A stretch of DNA of 12,816 nt from CAYOSF01 sp964406605. Lineage in GTDB: Bacteria > Chloroflexota > Dehalococcoidia > DSTF01 > RBG-16-68-14. The position numbers and the translations under genes were made by a program. The stretch is taken from NCBI GenBank assembly GCA_964406605.1, contig CAYOSF010000026.1, positions 1-12,816 of the forward strand, given 5' to 3'. Positions 7,836-12,816 of the stretch are shown here, in pieces. The notes beneath the pieces were generated by a model, which saw nothing but the letters and a program-made list of their open reading frames with translations, did no database searches and was not told the origin of the DNA. Every line of letters begins with the position of its first letter. Position 1 is the stretch's first letter.

Positions 7836-7841
7836 CCTCCT
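7836..7841 (-). promoter_or_regulatory. Perfect Shine-Dalgarno that decides the ACG start of the second nrdJ
   Basis: The minus strand reads AGGAGG, then six bases, then ACG (7829-7827) in the nrdJ frame. The frame is closed upstream by TAG at about 7865-7863. No ATG, GTG or TTG occurs between that stop and the conserved N-terminal sequence; ATA and CTG a few codons later are the only other near-cognate choices. Confidence 0.7.
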
Positions 7842-7879
7842 GGTGGAGCATGCAGCAGCAGTCTACCACAGAACGGGGA

Positions 7880-7908
7880 ATTAGAACAGATGTACGCTCC
7901 CGTTTCTA
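7880..7908 (-). promoter_or_regulatory. Candidate promoter for the second nrdJ
   Basis: The minus strand has TAGAAA (7903-7908, 4 of 6 to TTGACA), a 17-nt spacer and TCTAAT (7880-7885, 5 of 6 to TATAAT). An alternative extended -10, TGGTAGACT, lies at 7868-7860 but lacks a -35. Either would give the gene its own transcript, independent of the upstream nrdJ. Confidence 0.4.
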
Positions 7909-7999
7909 CGCGCCCAGCGCCTTCGCCCGCCTCCGCATCGTCCCCCCTTCGTCGGCAGCGAATCGCCCGTGGGCGCACCGGTGGTCGCCGGGGACGACG

Positions 8000-8024
8000 A
8001 GGCGCCCCGAGGAATGGGACGCCT
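8000..8024 (-). other. 9-bp hairpin in the nrdJ-nrdJ gap
   Basis: In minus-strand RNA, AGGCGUCCC pairs with GGGGCGCCU around a 7-nt loop. The single imperfect pair is G-U in the minus-strand RNA but A-C on the plus strand, which fits a structure used in the direction of the nrd genes. No U tract follows, so it is not a canonical terminator. Confidence 0.4.
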
Positions 8025-8235
8025 CTCGCGGCAGGCCGCCTGTGCTGGTGGCGGGGTGGTGGCTCGGCGGCCCTATGCCCAATCGTAAGGATACCCGCTA
8101 CGCAGCCAGCCGACGATGGACTGCGGGGCATCCGTGCTCCCGCCGTGCCGTTATCCGGCGGGCACCGTCATCCTACTCCCTTCCATTCGATATGTGTGCA
8201 ATCCTTACGTTAATTTCGTCAAGTGACCATAACGC

Positions 8236-10995
8236 TTAGGAGCAGCCGCTGGTGCTCCCACAGTTCTCGCAGCGGTAGCAAGTGCCGCTGCGAACCATGA
8301 TCCAGCCGCAGCTCGCGCAGGCAGGTCCATCCGACTGTCCGTTGATGCGAGCGACGCCTTTGCTCACCGCCTCCGCCGCTCCCTCCCCATCCCCATTCTG
8401 ACCGTTGGGGCCGGTCCCCCCGTTGTCCAGACGGTCGACCAGACGCTGCTTCACTTCGGGGGTGAGGATCCCCAGCTCCTCCACCTCCTCCGCCGAGAGG
8501 AACTGCGAGGCAAGCCATCGGAACAGGTAGTCGACGACCGACTGGGCGAAAGGAATCTCCGGATTCGTGGTCATGCCCGACGGCTCAAAGCGCATGTGGC
8601 TGAAGTTGCGCACGAGGTCGGACAGCGGCACTCCGTACTGCAGCGCGTACGAGATAGAACGCCCGAACGATTCCATCATGCCGTAGATGGTGCTGCCCTG
8701 CTTCGCCATGCTGATGAACACCTCAGCCGGCGAGCCGTCCTCATAGAGCCCAACGGTGATGTACCCCGTGTGCCCCTCGATCTTGAACTTGTGGGTCTTG
8801 GACTCGCGGGTATCGGGGAGAGCACGCCGTCGCGGGTTACCGTCCGTGCGCTCTCTCTTCTCGCTCGCGCCCGTCGAGAGCGGCTGGACCTTCTTGGAAC
8901 CGTCGCGATAGATGGCGATCGCTTTCAGCCCGCAGCGCCACGCCTCAAGGTAGGCGTCCATGATCTCGTCAACGGTCGCCTCCTGGGGCAGATTGACCGT
9001 CTTGGAGAGTGCGCCTGAGATGAACGGCTGGGCAGCGCCGACCATCTTGATGTGGCCCATGTGGTGGATGCTGCGCCGGCCCTTCTCCGGTTTGAAGGCG
9101 CAATCGAAGACGAGCAGGTGTTCCTCCAGCAGGTCCGGCGCGCCTTCGGCGGTGCCTTCCTCATCCACGTACCGCACGATCCTCGATACCTGCTCGTCGT
9201 CATAGCCGAGGCGGCGGAGCGCGAGCGGGACGGTTCTGTTCACCATCTTCATCACCCCGCCGCCGACCAGCTTCTTGTACTTCACCAGCGCGATGTCCGG
9301 CTCGACGCCCGTCGTATCGCAGTCCATCATGAAGGCGATGGTGCCGGTCGGGGCGATGACGGTGGTCTGAGCGTTCCGGTAGCCATAGGCCTCGCCCAGT
9401 GCCAGAGCGCGGTCCCACGCCTCTCGTGCTGATTGGGCCAACTCCGAAAGGTTGCCGGTCCGAGGATCGTCGCCTGGGACGTCGATCTCATCAAGGGCGG
9501 CGCGGTGCTGGCGCATCACGCGCATCATCGGCTCCCGGTTCATCTCGTAGGCGGAAAAGGCGCCCACACGCTCCGCGATACCGGCGGAGGTAGCATAGGC
9601 GTGCCCGGTCATGAGCGCGCTGATGGCACCGGCGTAGGCCCGCCCGGCGTCCGAGTCGTACGGCACGCCGAGCGCCATCAGGAGCGCACCCAGGTTGGCG
9701 TAGCCCAGTCCGAGCTGGCGCATCGCCCTGGCATTCCGCTCGATCTTCTCAGTCGGGTAGCTGGAGTTGCCGACGATGATCTCCTGCGCCCAGATCATGG
9801 TGGCGACAGCGTGCCGGAAGGCCTCGGTATCGAACCGGCCTTCTTCGTCCAAGAACGCCATCAGGTTGAGCGATGCGAGGTTGCAGGCGGAGTCATCGAC
9901 GTGCATGTACTCCGAGCAGGGGTTTGAGGCATTGATGCGGCCGGAAACGGGGCAGGTGTGCCAGCGGTTGGCCGTCGTATCGAACTGCATGCCGGGGTCG
10001 CCGCAGTCCCATGTGGCCTGCGCGATGCGACGGAGCACTTCCCGCGCCTTGGCGACCTCAAGCACCTCACCGGTGGTGAGGGCGCGCAGCTCCCAATCGC
10101 GATCCTCCAGAACCGCCTGCATGAAGTCATCCGTCGCGCGCACGGAGTTGTTGGCATTCTGGAACTGGATGGAGGCCCAGGCTTCGCCGTCGAGCGACAC
10201 GTCCCAGCCAGCCGCTCCCAGGTCATAGGCTTTGCGCTCTTCCCGCGCCTTGCACTCGATGAACTCCAGAATGTCCGGGTGATCGGCGTTGAGTACCACC
10301 ATCTTCGCCGCCCGACGGGTCTTGCCTCCCGACTTGATGGACCCGGCGATGGCGTCGGCCCCGCGCATGAAGGAGACCGGTCCGGAGGCCTGTCCGCCGG
10401 TGGAGAGCTGCTCCCGGCTGGAGCGGATCGCGGAGAGATTCATGCCGGAGCCGGAGCCCCCCTTGAAGATCATCCCTTCCGTCTTGCACCACTCCAGGAT
10501 CGACTCCATGGTGTCCTCGACGGAGAGGATGAAGCAGGCCGAGCACTGGGGCTTCTCCTCGACCCCAACGTTGAACCAGACCGGGCTGTTGAAGCAGGCG
10601 ATCTGGTGGACCACCAGGTAGCTGAGCTCGTCGGCGAAGGTCTGCGCCTCCTCCGGGCTGAGGTACCCGCCTTCCCGCCCCCACCTGGTGATCTCCTTGA
10701 CGACGCGGGAGATGAGCTGCTTCGCCGATCTCTCGCGCTGCTCCGTCCCCAGCGGGCCGCGGAAGTACTTTGACACAACGACGTTGGTGGCCGTCTGCGA
10801 CCAGAAGTCGGGCACCTCCACGCCCCGCTGCTCGAAGACCGTACCTCCCGATTCGTCGGGGATCGCGGCGTCGCGTTCCTCCCAAGTGATTTCGTCGAAT
10901 GGATGGACGCCGGGCTTCGAGAAGTACCGTTCGATGCGGAGGGCATGGCCTTCGAGGTCGCTCAGGCTGGGTTTGCCGGCGGGGACGGTAACCAT
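8236..10995 (-). CDS. nrdJ: Adenosylcobalamin-dependent ribonucleotide reductase (class II), long form
   Basis: 919 aa, of the long vitamin-B12-dependent reductase type known from actinobacteria and many deep-branching bacteria. ATG start with an AAGGAG SD. The N-terminal region contains FDEITWEERDA and the VPDFWSQTATNVVVSKYF segment. The catalytic core shows C154 (QCSACFIL), N358-P-C360-S-E362 (radical Cys and Glu) and C371 (SACNLASLN), plus the TVIAPTGTIAF loop. A TSCPD domain starts near THKFKIEGHTGYITVGLYEDG, followed by a Gly/Asn/Glu linker and a C-terminal zinc-ribbon-like CASC...CYRCENCGSTSGC (893-918), presumed to relay electrons to the active site. The core differs clearly from the neighbouring nrdJ, so the two are distinct subfamilies and not a recent duplication. 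It follows two small unknown genes and nrdR and is presumably NrdR-controlled. Confidence 0.96.
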   Translation of the reverse strand: MVTVPAGKPSLSDLEGHALRIERYFSKPGVHPFDEITWEERDAAIPDESGGTVFEQRGVEVPDFWSQTATNVVVSKYFRGPLGTEQRERSAKQLISRVVKEITRWGREGGYLSPEEAQTFADELSYLVVHQIACFNSPVWFNVGVEEKPQCSACFILSVEDTMESILEWCKTEGMIFKGGSGSGMNLSAIRSSREQLSTGGQASGPVSFMRGADAIAGSIKSGGKTRRAAKMVVLNADHPDILEFIECKAREERKAYDLGAAGWDVSLDGEAWASIQFQNANNSVRATDDFMQAVLEDRDWELRALTTGEVLEVAKAREVLRRIAQATWDCGDPGMQFDTTANRWHTCPVSGRINASNPCSEYMHVDDSACNLASLNLMAFLDEEGRFDTEAFRHAVATMIWAQEIIVGNSSYPTEKIERNARAMRQLGLGYANLGALLMALGVPYDSDAGRAYAGAISALMTGHAYATSAGIAERVGAFSAYEMNREPMMRVMRQHRAALDEIDVPGDDPRTGNLSELAQSAREAWDRALALGEAYGYRNAQTTVIAPTGTIAFMMDCDTTGVEPDIALVKYKKLVGGGVMKMVNRTVPLALRRLGYDDEQVSRIVRYVDEEGTAEGAPDLLEEHLLVFDCAFKPEKGRRSIHHMGHIKMVGAAQPFISGALSKTVNLPQEATVDEIMDAYLEAWRCGLKAIAIYRDGSKKVQPLSTGASEKRERTDGNPRRRALPDTRESKTHKFKIEGHTGYITVGLYEDGSPAEVFISMAKQGSTIYGMMESFGRSISYALQYGVPLSDLVRNFSHMRFEPSGMTTNPEIPFAQSVVDYLFRWLASQFLSAEEVEELGILTPEVKQRLVDRLDNGGTGPNGQNGDGEGAAEAVSKGVARINGQSDGPACASCGWIMVRSGTCYRCENCGSTSGCS

Positions 10996-10999
10996 GGGT

Positions 11000-11017
11000 G
11001 TCGGACTCCTTTCCGAC
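11000..11017 (-). promoter_or_regulatory. Hairpin holding the ribosome-binding site of the long nrdJ in its loop
   Basis: In minus-strand RNA, GUCGGA (11017-11012) and UCCGAC (11005-11000) form a perfect 6-bp stem whose entire 6-nt loop is AAGGAG, the Shine-Dalgarno. The start codon is 4 nt beyond the stem. Presenting the SD in a small loop could expose it or restrict it, depending on stem stability. Confidence 0.55.
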
Positions 11018-11023
11018 GGCGCT

Positions 11024-11281
11024 CTAGAACCACTCGGGCTCGCCGTGACGCCGACAGTAGTCGTTCAGCGCTATCGTCACCTTGTCGATGGCCAGCTCCA
11101 GCTCCTGCAGCCGGTGGCGCCGGTCAGCGGTCAGCTCCCACTCTCCGGGTGTCCCCCCGTAGTGGCGGGCGCCGGGCGGGGGCAACAATCGAGATTGCTC
11201 CGCCGTCAGCTCGCGCAGGCGTTCTCGGAGACGCCGGAACCCGGGAGCAAGCAATGGATCTTCAAGCAACGTTTCGTTCAC
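11024..11281 (-). CDS. Small conserved-looking protein of unknown function in the nrd operon
   Basis: 85 aa, GTG start with an AGGA about 3-4 nt upstream (close spacing). I do not recognise the family. It is highly charged and mostly helical: an N-terminal amphipathic segment (FRRLRERLRELTAEQSRLL), a short Pro/Gly turn (PPPGARHYGG), and a second helix (RRHRLQELELAIDKVTIALNDYC), ending in HGEPEWF. There is no signal peptide or TM segment; it is probably cytoplasmic and may form a coiled-coil hairpin. It ends 28 bp before the long nrdJ, so it is almost certainly co-transcribed with it. The closely spaced position and coding-like composition support a real gene, but nothing in the sequence shows a role in nucleotide reduction. 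Confidence 0.65.
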   Translation of the reverse strand: MNETLLEDPLLAPGFRRLRERLRELTAEQSRLLPPPGARHYGGTPGEWELTADRRHRLQELELAIDKVTIALNDYCRRHGEPEWF

Positions 11282-11308
11282 GCGTCCTGTGTCTTCCTTC
11301 AGAAGCCG

Positions 11309-11342
11309 AAGGGACGCCCCCCAAGCCCCGGGGGCGTCCCTT
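11309..11342 (-). other. Perfect 12-13-bp hairpin between the two small nrd-operon genes
   Basis: AAGGGACGCCCC (11309-11320) pairs perfectly with 11331-11342, with one extra C-G pair inside and an 8-nt loop. It begins 11 nt after the stop of the 126-aa gene. There is no U tract on either side, so it may be a Rho-independent-like pause, an mRNA processing or stabilising stem, or an attenuator. Its outer left arm (aagg, 11309-11312) can alternatively pair with ccttc at 11296-11300. Confidence 0.55.
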
Positions 11343-11352
11343 GGCCCTGTTC

Positions 11353-11733
11353 CTAGCGTGCGGCCGGCGTCTCCTCGTACCAGCGAGGGCCCGCCTGAGG
11401 CGAGGCAGGCGTTCCTTCACCCACCGCGCCGACCGCGACCGCCTCCTGCGCATCATCAATGAGCCGCAATCGGTACAACGTGCGGCCCCCGTAGCCGGTG
11501 GAGCCGGCGGCCGTCTGCCTAAGCCGCACGATCATCGGCTTGTCAGAGACCAACAGTGAACGGCCGGAATCCAGCTCCAGCGTCAGCCTGCCCCGTTCCT
11601 TCTGGATCACGCCGGGCTCGCGCTCCGCTTCCAGGGTCGCTTCGCGCGCCTCCTCGTCCACGAGGCACGGCCCCGCCGCGATGAGCTCCCGGTCCGCGTT
11701 GAGCAGCCAGGCGTGCGGGCGGGGCTCCATCAC
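11353..11733 (-). CDS. Small protein of unknown function, overlapping the end of nrdR
   Basis: 126 aa from GTG 11733, or 125 aa from the adjacent ATG 11730; a good GGGGAGG lies 5-8 nt upstream. It overlaps nrdR by 4 bp. I do not recognise the family. The visible sequence alternates short hydrophobic and charged stretches typical of a small beta-rich domain (HAWLLNADRELIAAGPCLVD, RLTLELDSGRSLLVSDKPMIV), with a Pro/Gly-rich C-terminus. No signal peptide or TM segment. The same reading frame stays open upstream inside nrdR and looks protein-like there (ARWWDEQTAKTAAAALVGYR, just before AAEQAGG). That suggests the true protein may be about 35-40 residues longer and that the frame was disturbed. 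It is co-transcribed with nrdR and the nrdJ genes. Confidence 0.65.
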   Translation of the reverse strand: MMEPRPHAWLLNADRELIAAGPCLVDEEAREATLEAEREPGVIQKERGRLTLELDSGRSLLVSDKPMIVRLRQTAAGSTGYGGRTLYRLRLIDDAQEAVAVGAVGEGTPASPQAGPRWYEETPAAR

Positions 11734-12380
11734 GAACGCCTCCCCTCCCGCCTGCTCGGCGGCTCGATATCCAACGAGCGCGGCCGCTGCTGTCTTGGCC
11801 GTCTGCTCGTCCCACCAGCGGGCCTGCCCCGCCTCCGGCGGGCCGGGAAGGTGCGGACTCCGCGTGTGAGGGCCCTCATGTCGTCGTCGGGCAGCAGCGT
11901 CGGCTGATCCGCGGCCGGACCCGGCGGAGCGCCGCGGCTCGAGAGCGCCTCCATCTCGCGCTGGAGCTCCTCCAAGTCGGCGAAGGCCCGGTAGACGGAT
12001 GCGAAGCGGATGTAGGCGATATGATCCAGGTCCCGGAGATGCTCCATAACCAGCTCACCGATCTCCTCGCTGGGCACCTCCGGGACGCCGCGCTGCCGCA
12101 ACTCGGTCTCCACGGCGTCCGCCACGGCCTCCACGGCGCCGGCGGCCAGAGGACGCTTCTCGCACGCCTTGCGCAGCCCGATCAGCAGCTTGTCTCTGGA
12201 GAACTCTTCACGGCGGCCGTCCTTCTTGGCCACCAACAGGCTACCCACCGCCAGCCGCTCCGTGGTGGTGAAGCGCTGGCCGCAGTTGAGGCATTCACGG
12301 CGGCGGCGGATGCCCTCGTCCGCATCGCGCGAGTCGGTCACCTTGGTGTCAGCAAAGCCGCAATAGGGGCAGCGCATCAT
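11730..12380 (-). CDS. nrdR: Transcriptional repressor NrdR, with unusual basic C-terminal tail
   Basis: 216 aa as read. N-terminal zinc ribbon: CPYC (C4, C7) and CLNC (C30, C33) around RRRRE, then FTTTERL. An ATP-cone follows at about 46-136 (KKDGRREEFSRDKLLIGLRKACEKRP ... YIRFASVYRAFADLEEL, conserved blocks at 52-77 and 123-139). NrdR binds dATP/ATP through the cone and represses ribonucleotide reductase genes through NrdR boxes. It heads the minus-strand operon whose later genes encode two NrdJ reductases, and a strong NrdR box lies in its own promoter. Two ATG codons are adjacent; the second (12377) is better spaced from GAGAGAG. NrdR is usually about 150-160 aa; residues after about 168 are Arg/Pro/Gly-rich and look out of frame (see the finding on 11733-11850). 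The core call is secure; the last 40-50 residues are doubtful. Confidence 0.96.
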   Translation of the reverse strand: MMRCPYCGFADTKVTDSRDADEGIRRRRECLNCGQRFTTTERLAVGSLLVAKKDGRREEFSRDKLLIGLRKACEKRPLAAGAVEAVADAVETELRQRGVPEVPSEEIGELVMEHLRDLDHIAYIRFASVYRAFADLEELQREMEALSSRGAPPGPAADQPTLLPDDDMRALTRGVRTFPARRRRGRPAGGTSRRPRQQRPRSLDIEPPSRREGRRS

Positions 12381-12428
12381 CTCTCTCAGTACTGCGCCGC
12401 GAGGGCGCCCCAGCTACCGACGAGCCGG

Positions 12429-12458
12429 AGAATAGCACAATATATTGGGCTGAGTCAA
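12429..12458 (-). promoter_or_regulatory. Promoter of the nrdR operon
   Basis: The minus strand has TTGACT (12453-12458, 5 of 6), an 18-nt spacer and TATTCT (12429-12434, 4 of 6). The leader to nrdR is about 45 nt. The whole spacer is occupied by an NrdR box, so repressor binding would block RNA polymerase. Confidence 0.65.
12435..12450 (-). promoter_or_regulatory. NrdR box 1
   Basis: The 16-mer gcacaatatattgggc contains the perfect palindrome caatatattg (12438-12447). It matches the known NrdR box pattern (ACAC-W-ATATAT-W-GTGT) at nearly all central positions. It lies exactly between the -35 and -10 of the nrdR promoter, consistent with autoregulation. Confidence 0.75.
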
Positions 12459-12463
12459 GAGGT

Positions 12464-12479
12464 CCCCCATATGTAGTAG
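12464..12479 (-). promoter_or_regulatory. Possible second NrdR box
   Basis: cccccatatgtagtag matches the NrdR box pattern at about 10 of 16 positions, with the ATAT core in place. NrdR boxes usually come in pairs about 31-32 bp apart; this one is 29 bp from box 1, slightly short. It lies just upstream of the -35 and could also affect the divergent plus-strand transcript. Confidence 0.45.
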
Positions 12480-12497
12480 GGACTTCAGGAGAAATCC

Positions 12498-12680
12498 GTG
12501 GAACATGAACCGTCAGTGCGCATATTGAGCGGCCGCGATTCAGCCGAGATTTCTTATGGAAGCACGCGATTCGAATCTCGGGTGCCGTCCGGACAGATGG
12601 TGGCACGGCGCCATGGCAAGGCCAGCGGCTCGCTGCGTCTCACGTTATGCCCGAGGGGAGTTGAGCGTTATGAGTCTTGA
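12498..12680 (+). CDS. Possible small upstream ORF before tadE (60 codons)
   Basis: GTG start with AGGAG (12487-12491) at ideal 6-nt spacing, ending TGA 11 nt inside the tadE-like gene, so it could be translationally coupled to it. The predicted peptide is basic (RRHGKASGSLRLTLCPRGVERYES near its end), with no TM segment and no family I recognise. GC at third codon positions is about 60 percent by my count, lower than in the neighbouring genes, which argues against an ordinary conserved gene. An 8-bp inverted repeat (12544-12551/12574-12581) lies inside it. It may be a leader peptide, or a chance ORF with a good SD. Confidence 0.35.
   Translation: MEHEPSVRILSGRDSAEISYGSTRFESRVPSGQMVARRHGKASGSLRLTLCPRGVERYES
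12544..12581 (+). repeat. 8-bp inverted repeat in the tadE leader
   Basis: CCGAGATT (12544-12551) and AATCTCGG (12574-12581) are perfect complements separated by 22 nt. A second possible stem, gtgcc/ggcac, follows within about 25 bp. The 5' leader of the tadE-like transcript may be structured; it is not a terminator (no T tract). Confidence 0.4.
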
Positions 12681-12816
12681 TGTGTCCATGCAGCAGAGGC
12701 CGGATCCAACAATACCGGGTGCGCCCGGAGGGATGAGCATGCCAGGCTTCCTGCGAGGAGGGCGCGGCCAGAGCCTGGTCGAGTTCGCCATGGTCCTCCC
12801 CATCCTTACCATCCTC
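12670..12816 (+). CDS. TadE-like pseudopilin (Tad/Flp pilus assembly), N-terminus only
   Basis: 49 codons are visible; the gene runs off the right edge. ATG start with GAGGGGAG (12653-12660) 9 nt upstream. After a short Pro/Gly-rich leader comes FLRGGRGQSLVEFAMVLPIL. The motif G33 followed by four residues and E38 (QSLVE) is the class III prepilin cleavage site, with Glu at +5, and the hydrophobic helix starts right after it. This matches TadE-type minor pseudopilins, which are cut by a TadV peptidase at the inner membrane and join the type IVc pilus machinery. It is the only plus-strand gene in the window and diverges from nrdR. The rest of a tad cluster would be expected to the right. TadE, TadF and TadG cannot be separated from this fragment alone. 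Confidence 0.8.
   Translation, partial: MSLDVSMQQRPDPTIPGAPGGMSMPGFLRGGRGQSLVEFAMVLPILTIL

Larger units (their letters stand above)
7830..8235. other. 406-bp gap between the two nrdJ genes; structured, no gene seen
   Basis: I see no convincing coding sequence. Read as minus-strand RNA it can fold strongly. A 9-bp stem with a 7-nt loop lies at 8024-8000 (one G-U pair). A CCCGCCG/CGGCGGG stem lies near 8168-8145, and a CGTTA/TAACG pairing sits just after the upstream nrdJ stop near 8210-8235. A promoter and the SD for the second nrdJ lie at its downstream end. I looked for the conserved boxes of a cobalamin riboswitch and did not find them. Confidence 0.5.

Noticed and set aside
7802..8131. 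Minus-strand 109-codon open frame in the gap between the nrdJ genes
   Set aside because: Pro/Arg-rich, overlaps the conserved N-terminus of nrdJ in another frame, and has no convincing SD.
8170..8205. NrdR box near gatatgtgtgc, after the long nrdJ stop
   Set aside because: The ATAT core and the flanking GTGT half-site are out of register by one base, and the site is about 300 bp upstream of the candidate promoter at 7880-7908.
6363..8213. Long plus-strand open frame (616 codons) antisense to the second nrdJ
   Set aside because: The opposite strand carries a full, motif-rich reductase. Long antisense open frames are expected in high-GC DNA, and the predicted peptide has the Arg/Ala/Gly/His-rich composition of a shadow frame.
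7830..8235. Cobalamin riboswitch upstream of the second nrdJ
   Set aside because: Attractive because the enzyme uses AdoCbl, but I could not find the conserved B12-box and GCCACTG-type elements in order; only generic GC-rich stems are present.
12566..12590. tRNA-like T arm (gattcgaatc) in the tadE leader
   Set aside because: The flanking 5-bp stem does not pair and no acceptor, D or anticodon arms can be drawn around it; it is a palindrome within a larger inverted repeat.

Overview
The window is high-GC DNA that most likely comes from a member of the Chloroflexota (Dehalococcoidia-like). I infer this from the PTNT-type linker repeats of a secreted protein, a membrane-anchored cohesin-fold protein, long AdoCbl-dependent ribonucleotide reductases that end in TSCPD and Cys-rich modules, and a Tad-type prepilin. 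The phylum is an inference from protein style, not from a marker gene. Almost everything is on the minus strand. Only the right edge is read on the plus strand.

Layout, following minus-strand transcription from right to left. At the right edge a plus-strand tadE-like gene runs off the window, preceded by a possible small upstream ORF. It is divergent from nrdR (12380-11730). The nrdR promoter carries a very good NrdR box exactly in its -35/-10 spacer. nrdR overlaps a small unknown gene (126 aa). A second unknown gene (85 aa) follows, then a long class II reductase (nrdJ, 919 aa). After a 406-bp structured gap comes a second, different class II reductase (nrdJ, about 826 aa) whose only plausible start codon is ACG. 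This is a deoxyribonucleotide-synthesis locus: regulator plus two cobalamin-dependent reductases.

Next, 119 bp downstream, is a tight three-gene cassette coupled by two ATGA overlaps: acyl carrier protein, a ketosynthase homologue that has lost all three catalytic residues (chain-length-factor-like), and an intact FabF-type ketosynthase. This is the architecture of a minimal type II polyketide or fatty-acid-like synthase. No other biosynthetic enzymes are visible in the window.

At the left are two exported proteins. One is a signal-peptide, cohesin-fold, C-terminal-TM protein with a perfect TATAAT so close to the start that its mRNA may be leaderless. The other is a secreted protein with an Ig-like N-terminal domain and a PTNT repeat linker that runs off the left edge.

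The most interesting items are the ACP/dead-KS/KS cassette, the two unlike tandem class II reductases under a probable NrdR-controlled promoter, the ACG start, a suspicious reading-frame change at the end of nrdR, and a ribosome-binding site held in a perfect hairpin loop in front of the first nrdJ.
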